A DNA stretch of 64,000 nt from NCBI RefSeq assembly GCF_000381825.1, contig NZ_KB907124.1, forward strand, positions 62,001 to 126,000, in the 5' to 3' direction. A model generated the notes under the pieces. It ran no database searches, was not told the DNA's origin, and saw only the letters and a list, made by a program, of their open reading frames with translations. Below, piece by piece: positions 30,617-40,282 of this stretch. The position numbers were made by a program, and so were the translations under genes. Numbering within the stretch: position 1 is the stretch's first letter; each line of letters starts with the position of its first letter. This DNA comes from Thioalkalivibrio sp. ALJT (GTDB taxonomy: Bacteria; Pseudomonadota; Gammaproteobacteria; Ectothiorhodospirales; Ectothiorhodospiraceae).

Positions 30617-33600
30617 ATGCGGGTTGTGGAAGGGGGCGCGGCGGTCTCGCCGTTCAGACTGCAGGCAATGGAGGCGGGCCTGCGGGCGGTGGTGCCGGGG
30701 GCCGGTCCGCTGGCCGCGCGGTTTGTGTATTTCGTGGCGACCCGGCGCCGGTTGAGCGCCGACGAGGAGTCCGTGCTCGGGCGCCTGCTGAACGAGGGCG
30801 AGGCATGGACGGGCCCGGGGTTCGAGGTGTGTCGCGAGCTGGTGGTGACCCCGCGCTTCGGCACGATCAGCCCGTGGTCGTCCAAGGCCACCGAGATCGC
30901 GCACCACGCGGGGCTGGAGGACGCGGTCGAACGGATCGAGCGCGGGGTGCACTGGCAGATCGGAGGGGAGGCGGCCCGGACCGCCGATGCCGGGACGCTG
31001 GCTGCGGTCTTTCATGATCGCATGACCGAGGCCGTGCTCGAGGACCCGGCCGCGGCGGTGCGGCTGTTCCACGATGAAACGCCGCGCTCGCTGACGCGCG
31101 TGGACCTGGGAGGTGATGCCCGCGGCGCTCTGGAGCGCGCCAATGCCGATCTGGGCCTGGCCCTGTCCGCGGACGAGATCGACTACCTCGCGGAGGGCTT
31201 CCTGGCTCTGGGTCGGGCACCGACCGATGCCGAGCTGATGATGTTCGCGCAGGCGAATTCGGAACACTGTCGGCACAAGATTTTCAATGCCGCCTGGGTG
31301 CTGGATGGTCAGGAGGACACACGCACCCTGTTCGGGATGATCCGCCAGACCCACGCGCGCCACCCGGAGGGCGTATTATCGGCCTACAGTGACAATGCCT
31401 CCGTGATTGCCGGGCACCAGGGGACGCGTCTGATGCCGGATGCCATCACCGGCGAGTATCGGCGCGAAGCGCTGGACCTGCCAATCCTGATGAAGGTGGA
31501 GACGCATAATCATCCGACCGCGATCTCGCCCTTCCCGGGGGCGGCGACGGGCTCCGGGGGCGAGATCAGGGACGAAGGCGCCACCGGCCAGGGGTCCAGG
31601 CCAAAGGCGGGTCTGACCGGGTTTTCGGTGTCCAACCTGCAGATTCCCGGTTTCAGGCAGCCCTGGGAGCGCGATTTCGGGCGCCCCGGGCGAATCGAAA
31701 GTGCGCGTAAGATCATGCTGGACGGGCCGATCGGAGCCGCGGCGTTCAATAACGAATTCGGTCGCCCCGCGCTGGCCGGTTACTTCCGCACCCTGGAGAT
31801 GGCATTGCCGGACGGGAGCGGAGGCGAGCGGCTGTACGGTTATCACAAGCCGATCATGCTGGCCGGCGGGGTCGGGTCGATCCGCGGCGAGCATGTGCAT
31901 AAGCAGGACGTCCCGGCGGGTACCCCGATCGTGGTGCTGGGCGGTCCGGCGATGTTGATCGGTCTGGGCGGCGGGGCGGCCTCGTCCATGGCCAGTGGCG
32001 CCAGTTCCGAACAACTGGACTTCGCCTCGGTGCAGCGCGGCAACCCGGAGATGGAGCGGCGTTGTCAGGAGGTGATCGACCGCTGTACCGCGCTGGGCGA
32101 TGGCAACCCCATTCTGTCCATTCATGATGTCGGGGCGGGCGGGCTTTCCAATGCGATCCCCGAGATCCTCGACGACGCGGGGCGCGGCGGGGTCATTCAG
32201 TTGCGCGATCTACCCAGCGCGGAGCCGGGGCTGTCGCCGATGGAGCTCTGGTGCAATGAGGCTCAGGAGCGCTATGTACTGGCGATCGCTGCCGATCGCC
32301 TGGAGACCTTCCGCACTCTGGCCGCGCGCGAACGTGCGCCCTTCGCGGTGGTTGGCGAGGCCACCGATGCCCGACACCTGCAGGTGCAGGATCGCCTCTT
32401 CCACGAGCCGCCGGTGGACATGCCGATGGGCATGCTGCTGGGCAAGACGCCGCGGATGACGCGTGAGGACCGGCGTCTGCCCGCGCCGGTGACGGCCTTC
32501 GACCCGGAGCGCGCGCCGCTGGCGGAGGCCCTGGAACGGGTCCTGCATATGCCTGCAGTGGCGGCCAAGCACTTCCTGATCACGATTGGCGACCGCAGCG
32601 TGGGCGGCCTGGTGGCGCGCGACCAGATGGTGGGCCCGTGGCAGGTGCCGGTAGCGGACTGCGCGGTCACGCTGACCGATTTCGATGGCTACAGCGGCGA
32701 AGCCATGGCGATGGGCGAGCGCACGCCGCTGGCGATCCTGTCGGCCCCGGCCTCCGGCCGTATGGCGATCGGCGAGGTCGTGACTAACCTCGCGGGTGCG
32801 GACATCGACGGTACCCATGCAATCCGTCTGTCGGCCAACTGGATGGCGGCCGCCGGCGTACCGGGCGAGGACGCCAATCTGTTCGACACCGTGCGCGCCA
32901 TCGCCGAGGACCTGTGTCCGGCGCTGGGTATCTCGATCCCGGTGGGCAAGGATTCGCTGTCGATGCGAACCGTGTGGGAGAGCGCCGATGGACAGTCGCG
33001 CCACATGCATGCGCCGGTGTCGCTGATCGTGTCCGGGTTCGCGCCCGTGGCGGATGCGCGGCGAAGCCTTACGCCGATGCCGGATGCGGCCGCCGATGAG
33101 CGCCTGTGGCTGATCGATCTGGGCGAAGGCCGGATGCGCACCGGGGGTTCGGCGCTGGCCCAGAGCCATGAACACATCGGCGAGACGGTCCCCGATGTCG
33201 TGGACGCCGGACGTCTGCGGGCCTTCTTTGATGCGATCACGACGCTGCGGCGCAACGGGCTGTTGCGGGCCTATCACGACCGTTCCGATGGGGGCGTGTT
33301 CACTACGTTGCTGGAGATGGCCTTTGCCGGACGCTGCGGGCTCGAGATCGAGGTGCCCGCAGTGCATCCGGCCGTGGCCTGGCTGTTCAACGAGGAGCTC
33401 GGTGCGGTGGTGCAGGTTGCGGCCGGGGCCGAGTCCGCCCTGCGCGACGCGATGGCGGCCGCCGGGCTGGAGGCGCATCTGCACCCGGTGGCGCGTCTGC
33501 GTGACGACGAAGCGATCGTGGTGCAGCAGGGTGGCCGTGAGTTGCTGCGCGCGAACCGCGCGGACCTGCAGCGCCAGTGGCAGGAGACCTCGGCGCAGAT

Positions 33601-34492
33601 GCAGCGTTTGCGTGATGATCCGGAGTGTGCCGACGAGGAGCTGGAGCGCGTGGATGTGGATGGCGGTCTGCAGCCGCGGCTTGTTTTCGACCCGGCCGAG
33701 GATGTGGCCGCGCCCATGATCGCGGGGGGGGTCCGGCCGCGGATCGCGATCCTGCGCGAGCAGGGCGTCAACGGGCAACTGGAGATGGCCGCCGCCTTCG
33801 AACGGGCCGGCTTTGCACCGGTGGATGTGCACATGACCGACCTGCTGCAGGGGCGCCAGGAGCTGGGTTCGATGCAGGGCATGGCGGTCTGTGGCGGTTT
33901 TTCCTATGGCGATGTCCTGGGGGCCGGGGGCGGCTGGGCGCAAACCATCCTGAATCACGCCAGTCTGCGCGATGCGTTCCAGGCCTTCTTCGAGCGCGAG
34001 GAGACCTTCACCCTGGGGGTCTGCAATGGCTGCCAGATGCTGTCGCACCTGGCACCGCTGATCCCGGGGGCCGAGCACTGGCCCCGCTTCGTGCGCAATC
34101 GGTCGGAACAGTTCGAGGCGCGGCTGTCGCAGGTGCGCATCGAGCCGGGACCGTCGGCCCTGCTGGACGGGATGGCCGGGTCGGTGCTGCCGGTCGTGGT
34201 GTCGCACGGGGAGGGCCGCGTGCACTACCCGGACGAGGCGCCGCTGCATGACCAGGCCGCGTTGCGCTATGTGGAGGCCGATGATGCCCCGGCCACGCGG
34301 TATCCGGCCAACCCCAACGGTTCGCCCGGCGGTGCCACCGGGTTCTGCAGTCAGGATGGCCGTGCGCTTATCATGATGCCGCACCCGGAGCGGGTGTTCC
34401 GCACGGTCCAGCATAGCTGGTACCCCGAGGACTGGGGCGAGGACGGGCCGTGGTTGCGGTTGTTCCGCAATGCCCGGGTGTTCGTCAACTGA
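30617..34492 (+). CDS. purL: Phosphoribosylformylglycinamidine synthase
   Basis: A 1291-residue single-chain (large-type) PurL. It converts FGAR, ATP and glutamine to FGAM in purine synthesis. The N-terminal PurS-like region precedes the linker and FGAM-synthase domain ([36 protein letters not shown]), then a second AIRS-like half. A C-terminal class I glutaminase has Cys1136 in GVCNGCQML and the His-Glu pair in PHPERVF. ATG at 30617 follows GAGGA and matches the expected N-terminus (SPFRLQ block near residue 10); the upstream in-frame start would add 18 unlikely residues. TACAAT at 30573-30578 may be its -10. Confidence 0.97.
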   Translation: MRVVEGGAAVSPFRLQAMEAGLRAVVPGAGPLAARFVYFVATRRRLSADEESVLGRLLNEGEAWTGPGFEVCRELVVTPRFGTISPWSSKATEIAHHAGLEDAVERIERGVHWQIGGEAARTADAGTLAAVFHDRMTEAVLEDPAAAVRLFHDETPRSLTRVDLGGDARGALERANADLGLALSADEIDYLAEGFLALGRAPTDAELMMFAQANSEHCRHKIFNAAWVLDGQEDTRTLFGMIRQTHARHPEGVLSAYSDNASVIAGHQGTRLMPDAITGEYRREALDLPILMKVETHNHPTAISPFPGAATGSGGEIRDEGATGQGSRPKAGLTGFSVSNLQIPGFRQPWERDFGRPGRIESARKIMLDGPIGAAAFNNEFGRPALAGYFRTLEMALPDGSGGERLYGYHKPIMLAGGVGSIRGEHVHKQDVPAGTPIVVLGGPAMLIGLGGGAASSMASGASSEQLDFASVQRGNPEMERRCQEVIDRCTALGDGNPILSIHDVGAGGLSNAIPEILDDAGRGGVIQLRDLPSAEPGLSPMELWCNEAQERYVLAIAADRLETFRTLAARERAPFAVVGEATDARHLQVQDRLFHEPPVDMPMGMLLGKTPRMTREDRRLPAPVTAFDPERAPLAEALERVLHMPAVAAKHFLITIGDRSVGGLVARDQMVGPWQVPVADCAVTLTDFDGYSGEAMAMGERTPLAILSAPASGRMAIGEVVTNLAGADIDGTHAIRLSANWMAAAGVPGEDANLFDTVRAIAEDLCPALGISIPVGKDSLSMRTVWESADGQSRHMHAPVSLIVSGFAPVADARRSLTPMPDAAADERLWLIDLGEGRMRTGGSALAQSHEHIGETVPDVVDAGRLRAFFDAITTLRRNGLLRAYHDRSDGGVFTTLLEMAFAGRCGLEIEVPAVHPAVAWLFNEELGAVVQVAAGAESALRDAMAAAGLEAHLHPVARLRDDEAIVVQQGGRELLRANRADLQRQWQETSAQMQRLRDDPECADEELERVDVDGGLQPRLVFDPAEDVAAPMIAGGVRPRIAILREQGVNGQLEMAAAFERAGFAPVDVHMTDLLQGRQELGSMQGMAVCGGFSYGDVLGAGGGWAQTILNHASLRDAFQAFFEREETFTLGVCNGCQMLSHLAPLIPGAEHWPRFVRNRSEQFEARLSQVRIEPGPSALLDGMAGSVLPVVVSHGEGRVHYPDEAPLHDQAALRYVEADDAPATRYPANPNGSPGGATGFCSQDGRALIMMPHPERVFRTVQHSWYPEDWGEDGPWLRLFRNARVFVN

Positions 34493-34544
34493 GAACAGCC
34501 GGGGGGTTTGGCAAGAAGGCGGTGGCCGCGGCCGGAGGGAGCGC

Positions 34545-35093
34545 ATGGACCAGACCAGTGAGAACGAATTCCTCGGGGAGGAGCTCCGGGTCTCCTGTCC
34601 GCTGATGATCGGTCCCTCGCGGCGCCCGCTGACCGACCCGGTTCTGGCGCAGCGTCTGATCGAGAGACTGGATCTGTTCGACGATTCCCAGTCGCGCGGA
34701 CCCTCGGCGCACGAGGATGAAGTGGCACCCGAGATCCAGCGGCTGGAGCACAAGCTGGATCTGTTGCTGCATCTGGTCGCCGAGTCGCTGCATCCCGAGC
34801 GCCCCGATCCTGTCGCTGTCACCCTCAGCACCTGCGGGCTTGTGCTGCCAGCGGGCACGCTGCCCGAGGATTGTGACCGCGTGGAGGTCTATCTCAGTCG
34901 GTTGCTGCCCCAGCCCTGTGTGCTGGGTGTCGAGACGCCGACGACTCGCGGAACGCAGCAATTCACGCGCTGGACCGGGATCGAGGGTCCACTGGAGGAG
35001 GCGATCGGGCGCTGGATCTTTCGTCTGCATCGGCGTGAGGTGGCGGAGAAACGCCAGAAAGTTGACGCCAATCGCAGTCAGGCCGGATACTGA
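34545..35093 (+). CDS. Degenerate PilZ-like domain protein
   Basis: A 182-residue soluble protein upstream of fleQ. A helical N-terminal half with a short coiled coil (IQRLEHKLDLLLHLV) precedes a beta domain whose LSTCGLVLPAG matches the second PilZ motif (usually D/NxSxxG) in degenerate form. No RxxxR arm is obvious before it. PilZ proteins bind cyclic di-GMP; whether this one does is doubtful. GGAGGGAGC precedes the start. Its position at the head of the flagellar locus suggests a role in flagellar or cyclic-di-GMP control. Confidence 0.6.
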   Translation: MDQTSENEFLGEELRVSCPLMIGPSRRPLTDPVLAQRLIERLDLFDDSQSRGPSAHEDEVAPEIQRLEHKLDLLLHLVAESLHPERPDPVAVTLSTCGLVLPAGTLPEDCDRVEVYLSRLLPQPCVLGVETPTTRGTQQFTRWTGIEGPLEEAIGRWIFRLHRREVAEKRQKVDANRSQAGY

Positions 35094-35168
35094 GAACTCG
35101 ATCACAGAACCGGATGCGGCGACGATCCCGGGCGCCCGCAGCGGTCACGGCCATCGAGGCACAGCGGT

Positions 35169-36545
35169 ATGTCGGATCTGGATGCAGACGCGCCTGCCCT
35201 GCGCATAGCGCTGAGCGGAGACGCCAGCGTGACGCAGACTACACAGGCGATCCTCAACTGTATGGGCTGCGCCGCGGAGACATACACGAATCCCGCTGAT
35301 CTGACCGTGGCTGCGCCTGCGGCGATCTGGCTCTGTGGTGCGGCCGCAGAGCTGGATGCACGCCTGCAGGAGGCACCCGTGGAGTCGGCCGCGGTGGTGG
35401 TGCGGCCGACCGACGGGGGGGCGGTCCGGGCGGAGGGTGTGGATTGCGTGGTTGAGCATCCGTTGACAATCGCCCGCCTTTCGCAGGTGCTGCAGTGGCT
35501 GCGTTTCGGTCGCGAGTCGGGGGATGATGACGCGTCGGGCCTGGTCGGGTCGCACTCGACGATGCAGGCCGTCAAGCGCCTGGTGGAGCAGGTTGCGCGA
35601 ACGGATGCCACCGCGCTGATCCTGGGCGAGACCGGGTCGGGCAAGGAACTCGTCGCCCGTGCGATTCATCATGCCTCGGAGCGTGCGGACAAACCCTTCG
35701 TCGCGGTGAACTGCGGTGCAATTCCCGGTGACTTGCTGGAGAGCGAGTTGTTTGGTCATGAGAAGGGGGCCTTCACCGGGGCCTTTACCGCCCGCGCCGG
35801 GCGTTTCGAACTGGCCGGGGACGGCACGTTGTTCCTGGACGAGATCGGCGACATGCCGCTGCCCATGCAGGTCAAGCTCCTGCGGGTGCTGCAGGAGCGG
35901 GTGTTCGAACGCGTAGGCTCCAGCAAGCCCATTCCGGCGCAGGCGCGGATTATTGCCGCCACCCACCGCGATCTGGATGCGGCCGTGGCGGATGGCAGTT
36001 TCCGTCAGGATCTGTATTTCCGCTTGAGTGTCTTTCCCATCGAACTGCCGCCGTTGCGCGAGCGCAGCAGCGACCTGCCACAGCTGATTGCGGCGCTGGA
36101 GGAGCGCTTGCGCGAGCAGGGCATGACCCCGGCCCATCTGACCCCGGCCGTGGTGGCCCATCTGGCGCAACTGGAATGGCCCGGCAATATCCGCGAACTG
36201 GCCAATCTGCTGGAACAGCTGGCCATTATGTATCCGGATCTGCCGGTGGATCTGCCGCAACTCCCGGCGCGGGTGCGACCGGACGGCATCGAGGCCCTTG
36301 GCCTGCCACCCGCGGAGGCGCAGGAGGCCGGGGCCGGTACCGCGGCGGCGGATCTTGCGCTTGTGGGCGGGCTGCCCCCGGAGGGGGTCGACCTGCGCAG
36401 TTTTCTCAACGATCTCGAGCGCGACATGATTGTGCGGGCGCTGGAGGAAACCGGGCAGGTGGTGGCACGGGCGGCCCGGCGGCTGGGTATGCGGCGGACG
36501 ACGCTGGTCGAACGGATGCGCAAGTTCGGGCTGGGGAAACACTGA
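35169..36545 (+). CDS. fleQ: Sigma-54-dependent flagellar master regulator FleQ/FlrA
   Basis: A 458-residue enhancer-binding protein. It has an atypical receiver-like N-terminal domain without a phospho-Asp (about 1-115), a sigma-54 AAA+ domain (about 125-360; Walker [15 protein letters not shown] loop intact, Walker [20 protein letters not shown]) and a Fis-type helix-turn-helix ([20 protein letters not shown]). It is expected to switch on fleR and early basal-body genes with RpoN. The LFRS segment used for cyclic-di-GMP binding in P. aeruginosa FleQ is not recognisable (DASG in its place), and the post-Walker KExxxRN motif reads KELVARA. Confidence 0.9.
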   Translation: MSDLDADAPALRIALSGDASVTQTTQAILNCMGCAAETYTNPADLTVAAPAAIWLCGAAAELDARLQEAPVESAAVVVRPTDGGAVRAEGVDCVVEHPLTIARLSQVLQWLRFGRESGDDDASGLVGSHSTMQAVKRLVEQVARTDATALILGETGSGKELVARAIHHASERADKPFVAVNCGAIPGDLLESELFGHEKGAFTGAFTARAGRFELAGDGTLFLDEIGDMPLPMQVKLLRVLQERVFERVGSSKPIPAQARIIAATHRDLDAAVADGSFRQDLYFRLSVFPIELPPLRERSSDLPQLIAALEERLREQGMTPAHLTPAVVAHLAQLEWPGNIRELANLLEQLAIMYPDLPVDLPQLPARVRPDGIEALGLPPAEAQEAGAGTAAADLALVGGLPPEGVDLRSFLNDLERDMIVRALEETGQVVARAARRLGMRRTTLVERMRKFGLGKH

Positions 36546-36676
36546 CGGATCGGCGGTTCCCGTAAGGACGGAATCCCGTCACGGCAGCGCCCGGAATGGC
36601 CGGATGAGGGCGTCGGAAGTTCGACGGGTTCGCGGTTTTTTCGCCAATAATTCTCGTAAAATCCGCATCTTGAGAA

Positions 36677-36694
36677 TTTGGCGTATATCTTGCT
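36677..36694 (+). promoter_or_regulatory. Sigma-54 promoter of fleR
   Basis: TTGGCGTATATCTTGCT has GG at 36680-36681 and GC at 36692-36693 with exactly 10 nt between, the -24/-12 signature. It lies about 34 nt before the fleR start and follows fleQ, whose product should activate it. Confidence 0.85.
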
Positions 36695-36700
36695 GAATCC

Positions 36701-36721
36701 CTTCCGAGATTCTTTCGGAAG
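36701..36721 (+). promoter_or_regulatory. Hairpin covering the fleR ribosome-binding site
   Basis: CTTCCGA (36701-36707) pairs with TCGGAAG (36715-36721). The Shine-Dalgarno GGAAG of fleR (start 36728) is in the right arm, so folding would hide it. Confidence 0.5.
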
Positions 36722-36727
36722 ACATCC

Positions 36728-38101
36728 ATGGCGCGCGCGACAATCCTGCTGGTCAATTCCGACCCGAACCTGCGCGAGGCCGTCGTACGGGTGCTGGCGA
36801 CCATCCCGCGGGTACGTCTGCAGACCTGTGCGATGGTGGCTCAAGTCGCAGAAGAGCTCGAGGCGGGGTCACCCGCCGCGATCCTGCTGGGCGAGGTGGA
36901 GGATCTCGATACCTGGACCGCGCCTGTGTCCGCGCGCGGCGAGCCGGCGGTGGCCGCGGTCAGTCGCGAACCCAGCCACGAGCGTGAACTGGCCGCGATG
37001 CGCGCCGGTGCCGAGGCGCATTTCGCCTTGCCGGAGATGGCCGCAGGCCTGGCCCGCTGGCTGCGCCCGCTGTTGTGTTCCGAAGACGGTTTCGAGGCAC
37101 CGACCATGGTTGCGTGCAGCGCGGCGATGCAGGCGCTGGACCGCTTCGTGACGCGGATTGCGCGCAGTGACGGGACGGTCTTCGTGACCGGGGAGTCGGG
37201 TGTGGGCAAGGAGGTTCTGGCGCGCCAGCTGCATGCGCGTTCGCCGCGCAGTCGGGGTCCGTTCGAGGCGATCAACTGTGCGGCGCTACCGGAGGCGATG
37301 CTGGAGGCGATGCTGTTCGGCCACGCCAAGGGTGCGTTTACCGGTGCATTGGAGGCCCGGCCGGGCAAGTTTCAGCGCGCCCACCGCGGCACGCTGCTGC
37401 TGGACGAGGTGACCGAGATCCCGGTCCATCTGCAGGCCAAGCTGCTGCGCGCGTTACAGGAGCGCGAAGTGGAACCGCTGGGCGGGCGCAAGGCCGAGCG
37501 GGTCGACGTGCGGGTGATCGCGACGTCCAACCGTGATCTGCAGGCGGCGGTGGCCGATGGCGTGTTGCGCGAGGACCTGTACTACCGCCTGAATGTGTTC
37601 CCCCTTTGCATCCCGCCGCTGCGCGAACGCGTCGAGGACATTGTGCCGCTCGCGCAGGCGCTGCTGCGCGGTTTGAGCCGCGATCGCCTGCAAGCACTCG
37701 ACGAAGGGGCCCGGCGTCGCCTGGAGGCCCATGACTGGCCCGGTAACGTCCGCGAGCTGGCGAATGTGATGGAACGTGCGATCACGCTGCACGAGGGTGA
37801 TGCCGGGTCGGTGGTGACTGCGGAGTCGGTATGGCTGGATGCTGACATGCTGGGGCCATGGACAACCGCGGTCGGGGACACGAAACCGTCAGACGCGACA
37901 GGGAGGATTGACGAGAACCCGACACCTTTGCTCGAGCAGACCCTGCAGACCCAGGAGAGTCGGGTCATCCTGAACGTGCTGCGCGAGTCCGGTGGGCGCC
38001 GCAAGGAGGCTGCGGATCGACTGGGAATCAGCCCCAGAACGTTGCGCTACAAGATCGCACGCTTGCGCGAACATGGCTTCACGGTTCCGGCCTCGGGGTA
38101 G
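36728..38101 (+). CDS. fleR: Sigma-54 flagellar regulator FleR/FlrC with degenerate receiver
   Basis: A 457-residue NtrC-family activator of class III flagellar genes. The AAA+ domain (about 130-350) has Walker A GESGVGKE, an intact GAFTGA, LLLDEVTEI and WPGNVRELANV. The Fis-type helix-turn-helix at the C-terminus includes RRKEAADRLGISPRTLRYKI. The receiver is abnormal: the acidic pocket is reduced to SD (11-12), Glu56 or Gly55 occupies the acceptor-Asp position (LLGEVED) and the conserved Lys is missing (HFALPEM). No fleS/flrB kinase gene is present between fleQ and fleR. It is probably phosphorylation-independent. Confidence 0.88.
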   Translation: MARATILLVNSDPNLREAVVRVLATIPRVRLQTCAMVAQVAEELEAGSPAAILLGEVEDLDTWTAPVSARGEPAVAAVSREPSHERELAAMRAGAEAHFALPEMAAGLARWLRPLLCSEDGFEAPTMVACSAAMQALDRFVTRIARSDGTVFVTGESGVGKEVLARQLHARSPRSRGPFEAINCAALPEAMLEAMLFGHAKGAFTGALEARPGKFQRAHRGTLLLDEVTEIPVHLQAKLLRALQEREVEPLGGRKAERVDVRVIATSNRDLQAAVADGVLREDLYYRLNVFPLCIPPLRERVEDIVPLAQALLRGLSRDRLQALDEGARRRLEAHDWPGNVRELANVMERAITLHEGDAGSVVTAESVWLDADMLGPWTTAVGDTKPSDATGRIDENPTPLLEQTLQTQESRVILNVLRESGGRRKEAADRLGISPRTLRYKIARLREHGFTVPASG

Positions 38102-38110
38102 AGTTGTTTA

Positions 38111-38126
38111 TGGCATGTACCTTGCA
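38111..38126 (+). promoter_or_regulatory. Sigma-54 promoter of fliE operon
   Basis: TGGCATGTACCTTGCA, with GG at 38112-38113 and GC at 38124-38125, matches the -24/-12 consensus nearly perfectly. It lies 10 nt after the fleR stop and 113 nt before fliE. Confidence 0.92.
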
Positions 38127-38238
38127 TTGCGTTCCTTGGGCAGTCGGATCGGACCGCCTGCGACATTCAGGGTTTCGGTTCCAAGACAGGTCGTAAGCCG
38201 GGCAGTGACCGGTGTGGGGTCGGCGAGAGGGTAAGAAC

Positions 38239-38577
38239 ATGAGCGAGATGCAGATCCAGAACGTGCTGCAGCAGATGCGCCAGCTGAGCCAGACCAGCGG
38301 TGTGCAGAATACGCAGCCAGCCCAGCCCGCGCGCGAGCCGCAGCGGGCAGGCGGGGTCGACTTCCAGAATGTGCTGACCGAGTCGCTGCGGGGTGTGAAT
38401 CAGGTACAGCAGGAGGCAACGGCCCTGCAGACACGATTCGAGCTGGGCGACGAGAACGTGAGTCTGCCGCAGGTGATGACCGCAATGAACAAGTCCAGTA
38501 TCGCCTTCGAGGCCACGAACCAGGTACGCAATCGGCTGTTGAATGCGTATCAGGAAATCATGCGGATGCAGGTCTGA
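38239..38577 (+). CDS. fliE: Flagellar hook-basal body protein FliE
   Basis: A 112-residue FliE, the adaptor between the MS ring and the proximal rod. The conserved C-terminus is visible (LPQVMTAMNKSSIAFEATNQ, VRNRLLNAYQEIMRMQV). GAGAGGG lies before the ATG at 38239. It is the first gene of the fliEFGHIJK operon behind a sigma-54 promoter. Confidence 0.95.
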   Translation: MSEMQIQNVLQQMRQLSQTSGVQNTQPAQPAREPQRAGGVDFQNVLTESLRGVNQVQQEATALQTRFELGDENVSLPQVMTAMNKSSIAFEATNQVRNRLLNAYQEIMRMQV

Positions 38578-38608
38578 TCGGCGCTCGAGCTGAAGGAGAG
38601 GGCGGATA

Positions 38609-40282
38609 ATGGCCGAAAATGCACAGTCCCTGCCGGCGGTGGTGAGCAGCGGCATCAAGGAATTCAACGGGATGCCGGCCGGGCGCCAGCTTGCCCTGAT
38701 GGGCATGGCCGCCGGCGCCATCGTGGTGGTCGTGGCCCTGTTGTACTGGTCGATGCGGCCGACCTATGTGCCGCTGTTCCCGCGCATGGAGGCCGAGGAC
38801 GCGGCCGAGGTGGTCCAGGTCCTGTCGCAGGCCGGGATCCAGTATCAGGTGGATTCCACGACGGGTCAGGTCAAGGTGCCGCAGGGGGATGTGGCCAGTG
38901 CGCGCCTGCAACTGGCCAGCGAGGGTCTGCCGCGCTCCGGGGATCTGGGGTTCGAGTTGCTGCAGGAGGATACTGGCCTGGGCACCAGCCGCATGATCGA
39001 GGGCGCGCGCCGCCACCGGGCGATGGAAGGCGAACTGGCGCGTACCGTCGCCTCTCTGGATGCGGTGGATCGGGCACGTGTGCACATCGCCGAGGGTGAA
39101 CAATCCGTATTTGTGCGTGATCGGCGCCCGGCCAGCGCCTCGGTGGTGGTGCACCTGCGCGGCGGGCGCTCGCTGAGCGAGGCGCAGGTGGGGGCGATCG
39201 TGCACCTGGTGGCCTCCAGTACCTCGGATCTGGATCCGGAGCAGGTGACCGTGGTGGATCAGCGCGGACGTCTGCTGACGCAGGATGGCGCCGAGGTCGG
39301 CATGGGCGGCAGCAGTGATCGCCTGGGCTTTACCCGGGATGTAGAGCAGCGCTACACCGAGCGTGTTCAGGACTTGCTGATCCCGATTGTCGGGCGTGAC
39401 CGCGTTCGGGTGCAGGTGAATGCCGATATCGACTTTTCGCAGGTGGAACGGACCGAAGAGCTGTACGACCCGGAGACCATTGCGCTGCGGTCCGAGCAGA
39501 CGCGCGACGAGGAGCGAACCGGTCCCGACGCCGGCGCCGGGGGGGTGCCGGGGGCGCTGACGAACCAGCCGCCGGCGGGTGGTGTGGTCGGTGAGGCCGA
39601 AGCCGACAACGAAAATGGAGTGCGACAGTCCGGCAGCCGCAGCAGCAGCGTGACCCGCAATTTTGAAGTGGATCGTCGCATCAACCACATTCGTGAAATG
39701 CCGGGCGGGGTACAGCGGGTATCGACCGCGGTGGTGGTGGATTTCCGTCAGGATGTGAACGAAGACGGCGAGTCGGTACAGGTGGCACGTGATGCCGAGG
39801 AGCTGGACCGGATCGAGTCGCTGGTGCGCGAGGCGGTGGGTTTTGATGCCGCTCGCGGGGATACGATCAACGTGGTGACCGCCCCGTTCGAGGCTCCGGT
39901 TGAGGAGGTTGTGACCGAGGAAATTGCGTTGTGGGAGCAATCCTGGTTCCTGGAGCTGGTCAAAATTGTTGCCGCCCTGCTGCTGGCGCTGGTGATCCTG
40001 CTGACCGTGGTGCGCCCGGCCATGAAACAGCTGTTGCAGCGTCCGGAACCACCGCCCGGGCACGACGAAGAACGCGAGGCGTTGACGGACGCATCCGGCG
40101 GTGCCGGGGCGGGGGCGGCCGCATCGGCCCCTACGGAGGCTTCGGCCGTGCCCTCCCTGACCGGTCCGAAGGGGCCGGACCAGCAGGAAATGGATCTGGA
40201 GGCGGTGCGCGAGATGGTCCGCGAAGATCCGAAGCGCGTGGCCCAGGTCATGAAAACGTGGTTGGGTGAAGATGGCCGCTGA
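38609..40282 (+). CDS. fliF: Flagellar MS-ring protein FliF
   Basis: A 557-residue membrane protein forming the MS ring. TM1 is at about 28-47 (LMGMAAGAIVVVVALLYW) and TM2 at about 448-468 (LVKIVAALLLALVILLTVV). Between them are the ring-building motifs (GLPRSGDLGFELLQ, VASLDAVDRARVHIA). The C-terminal tail (DLEAVREMVREDPKRVAQVM) is the FliG-binding segment. Its stop lies inside fliG, an 11-nt overlap. Confidence 0.96.
   Translation: MAENAQSLPAVVSSGIKEFNGMPAGRQLALMGMAAGAIVVVVALLYWSMRPTYVPLFPRMEAEDAAEVVQVLSQAGIQYQVDSTTGQVKVPQGDVASARLQLASEGLPRSGDLGFELLQEDTGLGTSRMIEGARRHRAMEGELARTVASLDAVDRARVHIAEGEQSVFVRDRRPASASVVVHLRGGRSLSEAQVGAIVHLVASSTSDLDPEQVTVVDQRGRLLTQDGAEVGMGGSSDRLGFTRDVEQRYTERVQDLLIPIVGRDRVRVQVNADIDFSQVERTEELYDPETIALRSEQTRDEERTGPDAGAGGVPGALTNQPPAGGVVGEAEADNENGVRQSGSRSSSVTRNFEVDRRINHIREMPGGVQRVSTAVVVDFRQDVNEDGESVQVARDAEELDRIESLVREAVGFDAARGDTINVVTAPFEAPVEEVVTEEIALWEQSWFLELVKIVAALLLALVILLTVVRPAMKQLLQRPEPPPGHDEEREALTDASGGAGAGAAASAPTEASAVPSLTGPKGPDQQEMDLEAVREMVREDPKRVAQVMKTWLGEDGR

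Noticed and set aside
32210-34858. A minus-strand open frame of 882 residues opposite purL
   Set aside because: Antisense shadow of purL in high-GC DNA; low-complexity Arg/His/Gln-rich translation without domains.
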